From contig CAWEBB010000024.1 in NCBI GenBank assembly GCA_963807085.1, forward strand, positions 62,001 through 126,000: a DNA stretch of 64,000 bases. The letters are read 5' to 3'. Within the stretch, counting starts at the first letter, position 1. Every line of letters starts with the position of its first letter. Below, piece by piece: positions 18,787-27,817 of the stretch. Below the pieces are notes generated by a model. It did not search any database. It saw only the letters and a list, made by a program, of their open reading frames with translations, and was not told where the DNA came from. Origin of the DNA: JACKII01 sp963807085. Lineage in GTDB: Bacteria; Pseudomonadota; Alphaproteobacteria; Bin95. The position numbers were made by a program, and so were the translations under genes.

Positions 18787-20114
18787 CCGATGCGACCGAT
18801 GCGACCGGTGCGACCGGTGCGACCGGTGCGATCGATGCCATCGGCGGCGAAGCGCCCGCCGTGCATGTTGTCGGCGCAGGACTTGCGGGTCTTTCCGCGG
18901 CGGTTCGGCTTGCTGAGCGTGGCGTTAGGGTGGCGCTGTACGAGGCCGCGGGTCAGGCTGGTGGGCGTTGTCGATCTTACGTCGATAGCGTACTTGGCTG
19001 CCGGATCGACAACGGCAACCACCTGCTGCTAAGCGGCAACCGCCGCACCCTGGCCTATCTGGATCTGATCGGCGCGAGGGACGGTTTTACCGATCCGGCG
19101 GAGGCCGCCTTTCCGTTTATGGATCTGGCCTCGGGCGAGCGTTGGACCGTTCGCCCGAATGCCGGTTGCGTGCCATGGTGGGTTCTGCGCGCCTGCCGCC
19201 GGATTCCCGGTGTCGGCCCGCTCGGCTATTTCACCGGCGTCAAGCTGGCCTTGGCTCGCCGGCACCAGAGCGTTGCAGACGTGCTCGACGCCGACACGGC
19301 CCTGTTCCGGCGGTTTTGGGAGCCGCTGATAATCGCAGCCCTCAATACGACGCCGGAGCGAGCCAGCGCCCGGCTGGTGTGGCGGGCGCTCCGCGAGAGT
19401 TTCGGCCAGGGCGGGAAGTCCTGCCGCCCCATGATCGCCCGGCACGGCCTCAGCGAGGCGTTGGTCGCGCCGGCCCTGACGTATTTGCAGCGGCACGGCG
19501 CGGTTCTGCGCTTTCGCCATCGGCTCCAAGCACTGGAAGCGGCAGGGGGGAGGGTGACCGGCCTTCGGTTCGGCAATGGGGAGGTCCGGCTGGGCCCGCG
19601 ACATCGGGTGATCCTGTCACTGCCGTCTGCACAGTTGGCGCGCATCATGCCGGACCTGGAGCTGCCTGCCGACGATGCCGTCATCGTCAATGCGCATTTC
19701 CGGTTGCCGCGCCAGGTGACACCGGAAGGCGAGCCTTGGTTCATCGGCCTGATCGGCGGCGCGGCGCAGTGGGTGTTCGTGCGCGACGACATCGCCAGCG
19801 TGACGATCAGTGCGGCCGACCGGTTGGGTTTCGCGGATACGTCGGAAGAAGTGCTGCTGCCGCAGCTATGGCGGGAGGTGCGCTATGCGCTTGCTTGGCA
19901 GGGGCCGGACTATGTGGCGGCTCGTCTGGTGCGCGAACGCCGGGCGACCTTTGACCAATCGCCGGGGGGCGTGGCCCGCCGGCCCCAGGTTGTCACGGAC
20001 CGGCGAAACCTGTTCCTCGCCGGAGATTTTACGAATACGGGTCTGCCCGCGACCATCGAGGGCGCGATCCGATCGGGTGAAACCGCGGCGGCATTGGCGT
20101 TTCGGGCGTCGTGA
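18783..20114 (+). CDS. hpnE: hydroxysqualene dehydroxylase HpnE
   Basis: 443 residues, an FAD-dependent amine oxidase/phytoene desaturase-like enzyme. The dinucleotide fold is VHVVGAGLAGLSAAVRLAERG at about 23-43, with the C-terminal FAD motif LFLAGDFTNTGLPATIEGAIRSGETAA. It removes the hydroxyl of hydroxysqualene to give squalene. The first 20 residues (TDATDATGATGATGA...) are encoded by a 9-bp tandem repeat and are not part of the family. The start overlaps the hpnD stop by four bases. The gene converges on the Rieske gene with only 35 bases between. Confidence 0.93.
   Translation: MTDATDATGATGATGAIDAIGGEAPAVHVVGAGLAGLSAAVRLAERGVRVALYEAAGQAGGRCRSYVDSVLGCRIDNGNHLLLSGNRRTLAYLDLIGARDGFTDPAEAAFPFMDLASGERWTVRPNAGCVPWWVLRACRRIPGVGPLGYFTGVKLALARRHQSVADVLDADTALFRRFWEPLIIAALNTTPERASARLVWRALRESFGQGGKSCRPMIARHGLSEALVAPALTYLQRHGAVLRFRHRLQALEAAGGRVTGLRFGNGEVRLGPRHRVILSLPSAQLARIMPDLELPADDAVIVNAHFRLPRQVTPEGEPWFIGLIGGAAQWVFVRDDIASVTISAADRLGFADTSEEVLLPQLWREVRYALAWQGPDYVAARLVRERRATFDQSPGGVARRPQVVTDRRNLFLAGDFTNTGLPATIEGAIRSGETAAALAFRAS
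18786..18839 (+). repeat. six tandem 9-bp units inside the 5' end of hpnE
   Basis: Units ACCGATGCG (x2), ACCGGTGCG (x3) and a diverged ATCGATGCC follow the hpnE start codon directly. As 9 is divisible by 3, unit gain or loss keeps the frame and only lengthens or shortens the Thr-Asp/Gly-Ala tail. Confidence 0.9.
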
Positions 20115-20149
20115 CGGCGCGAACCGTTGAGAATTATTACACAGCCGCG

Positions 20150-21350
20150 TCAGTCCGACCCGGAAAACCAGTTGCCGGCATCGGAGCGAACCAGTTCCTC
20201 ACCCGCAGCGAAAGCGGTCCCGGCCGGGTCTTCGCCCGCCGCGACCTTGGCCGTCTGCGCCCGCAGCAGTTTGCGCAGCATGATGATGCCGCGGTCGCTG
20301 GAGGCCAGATGTTCCTCGGAGTGGTAGGTGATCCGTCCTTGGCCCACCTGCGCCTCCCAGTCGCCGGGCATGTCCTGGTGCTCTTGCTCGCTCAGTTCCG
20401 CCCAGGGCCGGCCGCCAAAGGTGGAGCGGATACGGCCAAAGGTGCCCGGCTCCTTCACTCGCGCGGCCGTGTAGACGGTGTAGGTCGTCGAGTTCGATCG
20501 GCAGCGTCCAGCCGATGCTTTCGCAGCGCCCCGGCGCAAGGCGCGGGCTGGCGACCACCCGGACCGTTGGCAGTACGGTTTCCGTAATGCGGTTCAAGGT
20601 GCGGCCGTCCTCCAGCTTCCGCACCTGATAGGAGCGGACGCCTAGCGCGAACGGCTCGAACCGCACCTCCGGCATGACGCCCATGGCGCCGACGAACTGG
20701 GTACCGCTGAAGCCGTCGTGCAGGATCGGTACGTGCAGCGGGTCCATAACGTTTTCGTAATGCTGGAGCCAGTTGCAGGGCGCGACCCGCCCGCCGCCGG
20801 TGCCGATGCCATTGCCGTCCGCTTCGACCGTCTCGCCTTCGTCCAGATCTTCCAGCACCCAAAAGTGTGGCAGCAGCGGCTGCCGGCCCGGCGGGCCCAG
20901 ATAGGCGAAGACGATGCCGTAGCGTTCCTGCACCGGATACCAGGGTTGGCGCACCTTCCGCCTAAAGTTGCCGCCGCCGTCCGGCTCCACCGGCATGTCC
21001 AGGCAATGGCCCTCCACGTCGAACAGCCAGCCATGATAGCAGCAGCGGATGCCGCGATTCTCGACCTTGCCGTAGTAGAGCGTGGTGCCGCGGTGGCAGC
21101 AGCGCGGATAGAGCAGGCCGGCGCGTCCGGCGCCATCCCGAAACAGGATCAGGTCCTCACCCAGCACGCGCACCGGCTTGGGCCGCGACGTGGCATCGCC
21201 CGTGAGCCCGACCGGATGCCAGTAGCGCCGCAGCAACTCGCCCATGGGTGTGCCGCGCTCGACGCGTGTCAGGTCGGCCTCGTAGGAGGGCTCTGGCAAG
21301 TAGTAGGCGCTGCCGTTCGCGGATTCGGCGGGCTTGGAGGTGCGGGTCAT
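20150..21350 (-). pseudogene. Rieske non-heme iron ring-hydroxylating oxygenase, frameshifted
   Basis: About 400 residues when joined. Start ATG at 21350 (MTRTSKPAESANGSAYYLPEPSYEADLTRVERGTPMGELLRRYWHPVG region). The Rieske 2Fe-2S ligands are CCHRG (C-x-H) and CCYHGW (C-x-x-H); the mononuclear iron site is MDPLHVPILH, a D-x2-H-x4-H arrangement. After WTLPIELDD the first frame loses sense and the family likeness resumes as YTVYTAARVKEPGTFG in the frame that ends at 20150; one extra base near 20482 explains this. It would hydroxylate an aromatic or similar substrate with electrons from a reductase not present here. It is the last gene of a minus-strand run with GNAT, hydrolase and metallo-hydrolase. 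Confidence 0.82.
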
Positions 21351-21359
21351 GGGCTCACC

Positions 21360-21894
21360 CTAATTACAGGAAATGGTGGGAAGCCCCGGCCCGCCTGCCT
21401 TGGCGCTGCGCCGTTCCAGCAGGACCACATCGCACCAGACGTCGCCGATATGGCCATACCGCTCGCGATAGCCGACTTCGCGAAAGCCGCATTTCCGATG
21501 TAGCACCAGGCTTGGCGTGCTGGCGGCGATGATCTGGGATTGCAGGGTCCAATAGCCTTCGGCCTCGGGGATGGCGGCCGACTCTTCCAGGATGGCGACG
21601 CCGATCCCTTGGCCTTGGCTCGATTGTGCGACGTAGACGCTGACCTCAGCGACTCCGGCGGCGCCTCACGTATCGGGCACGGGTGAGAGTGCAGCCCAGC
21701 CGGCGATGCGGCCATCGTCGTTGCGGGCCGCGATCCGCCCGATGGCCAGATGACCGGCATCACTTCTACCAGAGCGGTGGCGTCAGGCGGAACATGGCAA
21801 GCCCGGTCGCCAGGCCCTCGGCCAGGATAGCCTTGACCTCGTTCCAATCCTCGCGCCCAAAAGGTGTGATCATCGGCTTAGTCGGCTTTGTCAT
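21360..21894 (-). pseudogene. GNAT N-acetyltransferase (phosphinothricin acetyltransferase-like), two frameshifts
   Basis: Found by reading all three minus frames together. Frame one opens MTKPTKPMITPFGREDWNEVKAI and ends LTPPLW near 21770; frame two gives GHLAIGRIAARNDDGRIAGWAALSP to about 21665; frame three gives GVAEVSVYVAQSSQGQG, LVLHRKCGFREVGYRE and DVVLLERRS down to TAG at 21360-21362. The acetyl-CoA loop is SSQGQGIGVAIL. Order and content match the phosphinothricin/methionine sulfone acetyltransferase group, which detoxifies small amines. It sits 6 bases after the hydrolase stop and 9 before the Rieske start, so it belongs to that run. Two indels: error or decay. Confidence 0.7.
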
Positions 21895-21900
21895 CGTCGT

Positions 21901-22689
21901 TCATGCATTCAGCCAGGGCAGCACTTCCGTCGCCCACAGGTCCGGCGTGTTCACCGGCAGAAAGTGGCCGGTCGGCAATTCGCGGTATTCGGCGCCGGGG
22001 ATCTTGTTTGCGATTTCCGCCATAGCCGCCGGCAGCAGCAAGCGATCATCTGCCCCGCCGATGATCAGACAGGGGCAGGCGATCCGCTCCAGGTTCCGGC
22101 GCTCGTCCATTGCCGCCAGCATGCGGTTGTGGCTGGCATAGCTGCCGGGATCGTTGGCGATCCAGCGATCGCGATAGGCGCTGAACGCTGCCGTATCGGC
22201 CCGGTATTGCGGCATGTAGGAGCGGTCCAGGCTGGTGTCGACCTGCGGCCGCATGCCCCCTGCCTCCACCTGATCGGCGCGGGCGCGCAGCATGGTTGCG
22301 ATGCTGCTGTCGCCGCCGATGGCGGGACTGGAGGCAGCCACCTTGCGCACCTTGGCCGGATGGCGTGCGGCGAAGGCCAGCGCGATGCCGCCGCCGAGCG
22401 CCGTGCCTGCCACATCCGCCGGCTGTGGAAAGGCGAGGGCGTCCATCAGTGCCGCCAGATCGTCGCACATCGTATCCACGGAGAGTTCGCCCCGGATTTT
22501 TTCCGAGGCGCCCGTGCCGCGCCAGTTGTAGCGCAGCACCAAGTTGCCCGCCTTGGCTATTGCCGGAATACACCGGTCCCAGCTCTCGATGGAGCCGCCC
22601 AACTCGTGCAACAACACCAGCGGCGCGCCGTCTTCCGGTCCGTCGAGCCGGTATTCGAGGACGACGCCGTTCGCTTCGATCAGTGACAT
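21901..22689 (-). CDS. alpha/beta hydrolase with an atypical nucleophile elbow
   Basis: 262 residues from ATG 22689 (MSLIEANGVVLEYRLDG), chosen because homology starts there; the open frame to 22836 overlaps the upstream gene. The fold is clear: LVLLHELGGSIESWD, VLRYNWRGTGASE, the acid loop IIGGADDRLLLP, and the histidine TGHFLPVN. At the elbow, where G-x-S-x-G is expected, the sequence is G-T-A-L-G, with alanine in place of the serine nucleophile. It resembles 3-oxoadipate enol-lactonase-like enzymes. It lies between a metallo-hydrolase and the GNAT remnant in a catabolic-looking cluster. Without serine it may use another mechanism or be inactive. Confidence 0.8.
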   Translation of the reverse strand: MSLIEANGVVLEYRLDGPEDGAPLVLLHELGGSIESWDRCIPAIAKAGNLVLRYNWRGTGASEKIRGELSVDTMCDDLAALMDALAFPQPADVAGTALGGGIALAFAARHPAKVRKVAASSPAIGGDSSIATMLRARADQVEAGGMRPQVDTSLDRSYMPQYRADTAAFSAYRDRWIANDPGSYASHNRMLAAMDERRNLERIACPCLIIGGADDRLLLPAAMAEIANKIPGAEYRELPTGHFLPVNTPDLWATEVLPWLNA

Positions 22690-22714
22690 GTCGGTCGCTC
22701 CTGTTACTCCCACT

Positions 22715-23596
22715 CTACTGCTGCCAAGCTTCCGGGATGACGCGGTAGGCGTTGCCCTCGCGCACCACATGGCTGCAGGCGGGAAAGTGCAGGTGCATGC
22801 CCGCCACCAGCATCCGGTCGCTGGCCGCCATGTCACAGACGCGGCGGCGGCTGGCCTCAGCCTGTTTCGGGTCGGTGTCGAAGGCGATGGTCACTTCCGG
22901 GCGCGGCGCCTGGATATCCGGCACATGCATGATGTCGCCCCAGATCAGCAACTGCTCGTTGCCCGACTGGACATTGTACATGCTGTGGCCGGGCGTATGA
23001 CCATGCGCCGTCATCGCTGTGACCCCAGGGAACACTTCCTCGCCGTCTTTGAACGTCCGCATCTGCTTTCTGTAGGGAGCCACCTGCTCGCGCGTCGCGC
23101 CGAAGAACAGCTTCTGCTCGCGCTCGGTCCCCTTGGCCATGGCGGCGTCGTCTTCCCAGTGCTTCAGCTCGTTTTCGTGGAACACCAGTTCGGCGTTCGG
23201 AAAGAACGGCTGCCAGCTATTACGGTCAGAGAGGCCGGCCGAATGATCCGGGTGCATGTGCGTCAACAGGATCGTATCGATATCGGCCGGCTTCACGCCC
23301 GCGCGTTCCAGGTTCTGCAGCAGCTTGCCGCCAGTATCCGCCATATAGGTGCCGCAGCCCGTATCCACGAGGGCCAACCGCCCCTTGGCATAGATCAGGA
23401 AAGTGTTGACCGCCGTCTTGCGCCCTGCGGTTGGGCCGAAGGCGTCGACGATCATCCGTTGGGCGTCGGCCTCTTCGATATTCTGCAGGACGTCCAGCCC
23501 GCCCATCAGATAGCCATCGGAGATCACGCTGACGGTGGTGTCGCCGATCCGGCGGTGATAGATGGCCGGAATCTGGCCTTTCGGAGCGTCGACCAT
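22715..23596 (-). CDS. MBL-fold metallo-hydrolase
   Basis: 293 residues from ATG 23596, which has AGAGGAAAT about 6 bases upstream; the longer open frame to 23749 has no homology. The zinc-binding HxHxDH motif is THMHPDHSAGL at about 112-122, with TAHGHTPGHSMY and a GDIMH aspartate downstream: the full metallo-beta-lactamase set for two metals. The N-terminal GDTTVSVISDGYL is typical of lactonase/quorum-quenching-like members. No signal peptide. First gene of the minus-strand run that continues with the hydrolase, GNAT and Rieske genes. Confidence 0.85.
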   Translation of the reverse strand: MVDAPKGQIPAIYHRRIGDTTVSVISDGYLMGGLDVLQNIEEADAQRMIVDAFGPTAGRKTAVNTFLIYAKGRLALVDTGCGTYMADTGGKLLQNLERAGVKPADIDTILLTHMHPDHSAGLSDRNSWQPFFPNAELVFHENELKHWEDDAAMAKGTEREQKLFFGATREQVAPYRKQMRTFKDGEEVFPGVTAMTAHGHTPGHSMYNVQSGNEQLLIWGDIMHVPDIQAPRPEVTIAFDTDPKQAEASRRRVCDMAASDRMLVAGMHLHFPACSHVVREGNAYRVIPEAWQQ

Positions 23597-23838
23597 GGGT
23601 TCATTTCCTCTGTTTGGAGTTCGTTGCTCCACACCTTGCCAACAGCGGAGCCTGGCTGCAACGCTAGCGGTTCGATGCCGCCGGGCAACATTCAGAGGAC
23701 GGCTGAATTGAGCCGCCAGATTACCGGGACAGTGGCCTGACCAAGCCACTTGCGGCAGCAGGCGCTTCGATCAGACTACTGGTCGCAACACCTGGTCGCG
23801 CGTGACTGTTCTCCGCAGATCATGGTATCTTGCCGGCC
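23597..23838. other. divergent intergenic region
   Basis: 242 bases between the metallo-hydrolase (minus) and the ABC exporter (plus). It must hold promoters for both. I could not identify clear boxes, operators or small genes in it. Confidence 0.4.
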
Positions 23839-25737
23839 ATGAATGCCTCCCAGACAGCTTCCCCGTCCGCCCCACCTTCCCGCCGCCCCTCGGGCCATCC
23901 CACGGACCAGCCCGTTTCGACCGGCACGGCCTATCAGGTCGATGTGTCCAAGCTGGATACGTCGGTGCTGTGGCGCATCACCAAGATGGCGTTCCGGCAT
24001 CGCTGGCGCATGGCGCTGGCCATCTCGGCCGCCATAACGGCGGGAATCTTCCAGTTGTTTGTGCCTCAATTCCTGGGGCAGGCGGTGGACCAGGCGCAGG
24101 GCCTCCTGACCTCCGGCAACGCAGATCGGGCGGCGGCAGAGGACGCCCTGATGATGACGGCCCTGCTATTGCTGGGCGCCGCCACGCTGCGTGGCCTTTT
24201 CACGATGCTGCAGAATTATCTGGGCAAATCGGTGGGGCAATTGATCGGCTATCAGTTACGCCTGGATTTTTACCAGAAGTTGCAGCGACTGAGTTTTGCC
24301 TGGCATGATCGCTTGCATACGGGTGATCTGATGACTCGTGGCATCCTCGATATTGAGGGCGTGCGGCTCTGGACCGACACTGGCATCCTGCGCAGCTTCC
24401 TCTTGACCGTTCTGATTGGCGGCGGCGCCGTCATCCTGATCGGGAAGGACCCGTTGTTGGGGCTCGTCGCGCTCAGTTTCGTGCCGATCGTCGGTTTGCG
24501 TGCTTCGCTGGCCCGGTTGCGGTTGCGCGACGCCTGGCTTGCCTATCAGGACCAGATGAGCCTGGTTACGAAGGCGATGGAGGAGAACCTGGGCGGCATC
24601 CGTGTAGTGCGCGCGTTCGCGGCACAAGCCTACGAGCTTGCCCGCTATGACCGGTTCGCCGATGTGGCCAGGCAGATGGCGTGGAAACGGGCGGGGCTGT
24701 TCGTGCGCTCGGTCACGCAGATGACCTTTACCTATTACCTGGCCATGGGGCTGACGCTTTGGGTCGGCGGCGAAAAGGTGATTGCCGGCGAAATCAGCCT
24801 TGGGGTGTTGGCAGAGGCTCTGGGCTTTATGCTGATTCTCCAAATGCCGGTGCGCCAGATCGGCTGGATGGTGAATTCGATCGCCCGCACCAGCACCTGC
24901 GGCGGCCGTCTGTTTCATATCATCGACATGGTGCCCGCGATCCAGGACGAGCCGGGCGCCCGCCCGCTGAAACCGGGGGAAGGCGTGGTGCGGTTCGAGA
25001 ACGTCTCGTTCCGCTATCCGGCCACGACAGGCAATGGTCGCACGCTTTCCGGCATCTCATTCGAGGTACGGCCGGGGAAGGTGCTGGGCATAGTCGGCCC
25101 GCCCGGCAGCGGCAAGACCACCATCGCCCATCTGCTAGGCCGTTACTATGATGTCGATGAGGGCGCGATCACCATCGACGGACAGGATATTCGCGACGTA
25201 ACGCTGGAATCACTGCGCGGCGCGGTCAGCATCGTGCAGCAGGATGCCTATCTCTTCACCGCGAGCCTCAGCCACAACGTCGCCTATGGCGACCCCTGGG
25301 CGGAGCAGAAGAAGATCGAGGGCTCGGCTGCGACGGCGCAGTTGCACACCTATATTCAGGGCCTGCCCGAAGCTTACCGGGCGCTAGTGGGCGAGCGGGG
25401 CGTGTCGCTGTCTGGTGGCCAGCGCCAGCGCCTCGCCATCGCGCGGGCGATATTGCCCGAAGCTCGGCTGCTGGTGTTCGACGATTCGAGTGCGGCCATC
25501 GACGCGGGCACCGAGCGGCAGATCCGTGAGGCGCTGGATGATGCGATGCGGGAGCGCGGGGTCATCATCATCGCGCACCGGCTTTCCTCGCTCATGCATG
25601 CAGACGAAATCCTGTTCCTGGAGGACGGGCGCATCATCGAGCGCGGCAATCATGAGGAACTGATGGCGGCAGGCGGCGCCTATGCCCGGCTCTACGAACT
25701 TCAGGCGCGCACCACGGCGGGCGGGGCGGCGGAATGA
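23839..25737 (+). CDS. ABC exporter half-transporter, degenerate ATP site subunit
   Basis: 632 residues from ATG 23839: six transmembrane helices (about 55-345) followed by a nucleotide-binding domain. Walker A GPPGSGKTT near 420, Q-loop VQQDAYLF, signature LSGGQRQR near 523, Walker B LLVFDDSSAAID near 544. The catalytic glutamate after Walker B is aspartate here, as in the degenerate subunit of heterodimeric exporters such as TM287 or LmrC. The stop overlaps the start of the second half-transporter (ATGA). Cargo (lipid, drug or peptide) cannot be told from the sequence. The N-terminal 35 residues are Pro/Ser-rich and probably disordered. Confidence 0.88.
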   Translation: MNASQTASPSAPPSRRPSGHPTDQPVSTGTAYQVDVSKLDTSVLWRITKMAFRHRWRMALAISAAITAGIFQLFVPQFLGQAVDQAQGLLTSGNADRAAAEDALMMTALLLLGAATLRGLFTMLQNYLGKSVGQLIGYQLRLDFYQKLQRLSFAWHDRLHTGDLMTRGILDIEGVRLWTDTGILRSFLLTVLIGGGAVILIGKDPLLGLVALSFVPIVGLRASLARLRLRDAWLAYQDQMSLVTKAMEENLGGIRVVRAFAAQAYELARYDRFADVARQMAWKRAGLFVRSVTQMTFTYYLAMGLTLWVGGEKVIAGEISLGVLAEALGFMLILQMPVRQIGWMVNSIARTSTCGGRLFHIIDMVPAIQDEPGARPLKPGEGVVRFENVSFRYPATTGNGRTLSGISFEVRPGKVLGIVGPPGSGKTTIAHLLGRYYDVDEGAITIDGQDIRDVTLESLRGAVSIVQQDAYLFTASLSHNVAYGDPWAEQKKIEGSAATAQLHTYIQGLPEAYRALVGERGVSLSGGQRQRLAIARAILPEARLLVFDDSSAAIDAGTERQIREALDDAMRERGVIIIAHRLSSLMHADEILFLEDGRIIERGNHEELMAAGGAYARLYELQARTTAGGAAE

Positions 25738-27635
25738 GCACGCAGACAAACTCCCTGAACCACAGCCGACGGAGCAACGCCAAGGGAGCGCCGCTGGCGG
25801 TCGTCGGCTCGCAGATCGATCAGGACGAGGAACTGTTCGGCCGCGCGTTCGACCCCTGGGTGATCCGCCGCTTCATGCAGTACATCATGACGTACAAGCG
25901 GCGCATCTACCTGGCCATCGGCGCCGTGCTGCTGTTCACGCTCACCCAATTGGCGGTGCCTTTGGTGGTCAAGGCGACCATCGATGAGGCCCTGGCCGCC
26001 GAAGCGCCCAACCTGGACCTGTTGCATTGGTACGTGGCGATCTTTTTTGGCGTCGTGACGGTCAACTACATCGGCAACCACGCGATGGAGATCATCGTCT
26101 CGCGCACGGCACAGTATCTGCTGTTCGACCTGCGCCGGGCGATGTTCGCCCACTTGCAGGTCGTCTCGCTCGGCTTCATGGACAAGACCGAGGTCGGCCG
26201 TCTGATGAGTCGCCTGCAGGGTGATGTGGCCTCGCTCCAGGAGTTTCTGGAAGCGTCGATCTTCGTCATCGGCGATATCGTGTTGCTGTTCGGCATTGTC
26301 GGCGTGATGCTGTGGCTCGATCCGGTGCTGGGCGGATTGGCGCTCAGCGTCGTGCCGATTCTGTTCGCCGTCCGCTTGGTCTGGCTGCCCTGGGCGCGCA
26401 AGGCATTCATGGCAGCGCGGGAGGCCTCCAGCAGCGTCAACGGCGCGCTGGCGGAGAACGTGCATGGCATTCGCGCGATCCAGGAATTGCGCCGCGAAGC
26501 CCTGAATTTCGAGCTGTTCGAGGTCAAGGCGCGCCGAAACCTGACCACCCATCTGACCGCTTCCAAATTTACCAATCTGTTGATCCCGGTCGTGGATTGC
26601 CTGACGGGCTCGGCCATGGCGATCGTGGTGGTGGTCGGCGGCGCAATGGTGCTGGGCCAGACGCTCGAAGTGGGCGTGATGGTGGCGTTTCTTTTCTATG
26701 TGCAGCGTTTCTTCGATCCGATCCGCTCGCTGACGATCCAGTATTCGATCATGCAACGGGCCATGGCCTCCGGCCACCGCATTTTCGAGGTGATGGATGT
26801 GGAGGTGGAGGTGCAGGATGCGCCGGATGCAATCGCGCCCGACACCATCGACGGCTCGCTGGAACTGCGCAACGTCACCTTCGGTTATGTGCCCGGCATT
26901 CCGATCCTGAAAGACATCACAATCAAGGTCGCGCCCGGCGAGACCGTGGCACTGGTGGGGCCGACCGGCAGCGGCAAGACCTCCATCACCGCCCTGCTGC
27001 ACCGCTTTTATGACGTGTGGGAAGGCGAGGTGCGTGTCGGCGGCTACGATGTTCGCTCGCTGACGCAGGAGTCGCTAGGCAGGCACATCGCCATGGTGCT
27101 GCAGGAGCCTTTCCTGTTCTCCGCCACGGTCGAGGAGAATATCCGCTACGCCAAGACCGATGCGACCCTGGACGACGTGATCGAGGCGGCCAAGGCCGTC
27201 GGCGCACATGATTTCATCATGAAGCTGGAGCACGGCTATCAGACTGAACTGAACCAGCGCGCGGCGAACTTGAGCCTCGGGCAACGGCAGCTGCTGAGCT
27301 TTGCGCGGGCTCTGGTCGCCGACGCCAGCATTCTGGTGCTGGACGAGGCGACGGCAAATATCGACAGCTACACCGAATTGGAAATCCAGCGTGCCCTGAA
27401 ACGCCTGCTGACCGGGCGCACCGCTATTGTCATCGCCCACCGTCTGGCCACCATCCGCGGCGCCGACCGCATTATCGTGCTGAACGAGGGCCGCATCGTG
27501 GAGCAGGGCGAGCATGCCTCGCTGATGGCGGCGGAAGGGCTTTACGCCAAGCTTTATCGCCTTAATTACGCCAGTTTCGACGACATCCCGGAAGACGAGA
27601 TCGCAAAGGTGAAGCAGGGGATGGGTAGGGGGTAG
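25734..27635 (+). CDS. ABC exporter half-transporter, consensus Walker B subunit
   Basis: 633 residues, also six helices plus ATPase. Walker A GPTGSGKTS near 408, Walker B ILVLDEATANID near 532 with the normal glutamate, H-loop IVIAHRLATI. The signature motif reads LSLGQRQL, with Leu for the second-position Gly. In heterodimeric exporters the signature of this subunit faces the Walker motifs of the partner, so the partner's Asp and this subunit's LSLGQ mark one and the same inactive site. The 4-base overlap ensures equal synthesis. No accessory or cargo gene adjoins. Confidence 0.9.
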   Translation: MSTQTNSLNHSRRSNAKGAPLAVVGSQIDQDEELFGRAFDPWVIRRFMQYIMTYKRRIYLAIGAVLLFTLTQLAVPLVVKATIDEALAAEAPNLDLLHWYVAIFFGVVTVNYIGNHAMEIIVSRTAQYLLFDLRRAMFAHLQVVSLGFMDKTEVGRLMSRLQGDVASLQEFLEASIFVIGDIVLLFGIVGVMLWLDPVLGGLALSVVPILFAVRLVWLPWARKAFMAAREASSSVNGALAENVHGIRAIQELRREALNFELFEVKARRNLTTHLTASKFTNLLIPVVDCLTGSAMAIVVVVGGAMVLGQTLEVGVMVAFLFYVQRFFDPIRSLTIQYSIMQRAMASGHRIFEVMDVEVEVQDAPDAIAPDTIDGSLELRNVTFGYVPGIPILKDITIKVAPGETVALVGPTGSGKTSITALLHRFYDVWEGEVRVGGYDVRSLTQESLGRHIAMVLQEPFLFSATVEENIRYAKTDATLDDVIEAAKAVGAHDFIMKLEHGYQTELNQRAANLSLGQRQLLSFARALVADASILVLDEATANIDSYTELEIQRALKRLLTGRTAIVIAHRLATIRGADRIIVLNEGRIVEQGEHASLMAAEGLYAKLYRLNYASFDDIPEDEIAKVKQGMGRG

Positions 27636-27764
27636 TTTATGTACTCCCGAACCCGAGAAACGCGGTCCGAGGTATCTGGGGTCGTTTCGGACAAGAGATT
27701 TAGCCACGCGGTCCCGGTCACGGCTCCGCCTTTGCGGGAATACAGCGGACGCAGTTGAACCCTT

Positions 27765-27794
27765 CCCCGGAAGCGCAGCAGGCGCTATCCGGGG
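27765..27794. terminator. stem-loop between convergent genes
   Basis: CCCCGGAAGCGC pairs with GCGCTATCCGGGG around a 5-base loop, with one bulged base. It lies between the ABC exporter and xseA, which converge. No strong T-run on either side, so a bidirectional terminator is only likely. Confidence 0.4.
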
Positions 27795-27817
27795 CCGGCT
27801 GCCGGGCAGCACTCCGC

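Noticed and set aside
18786..18839. 9-bp tandem repeat as a possible CRISPR or origin iteron
   Set aside because: Units are contiguous without spacers, too short for CRISPR, and lie inside the hpnE coding region.
25701..27002. 433-residue open frame opposite the second ABC subunit
   Set aside because: Antisense of a clearly conserved ABC transporter; very His/Asp-rich, no domain.
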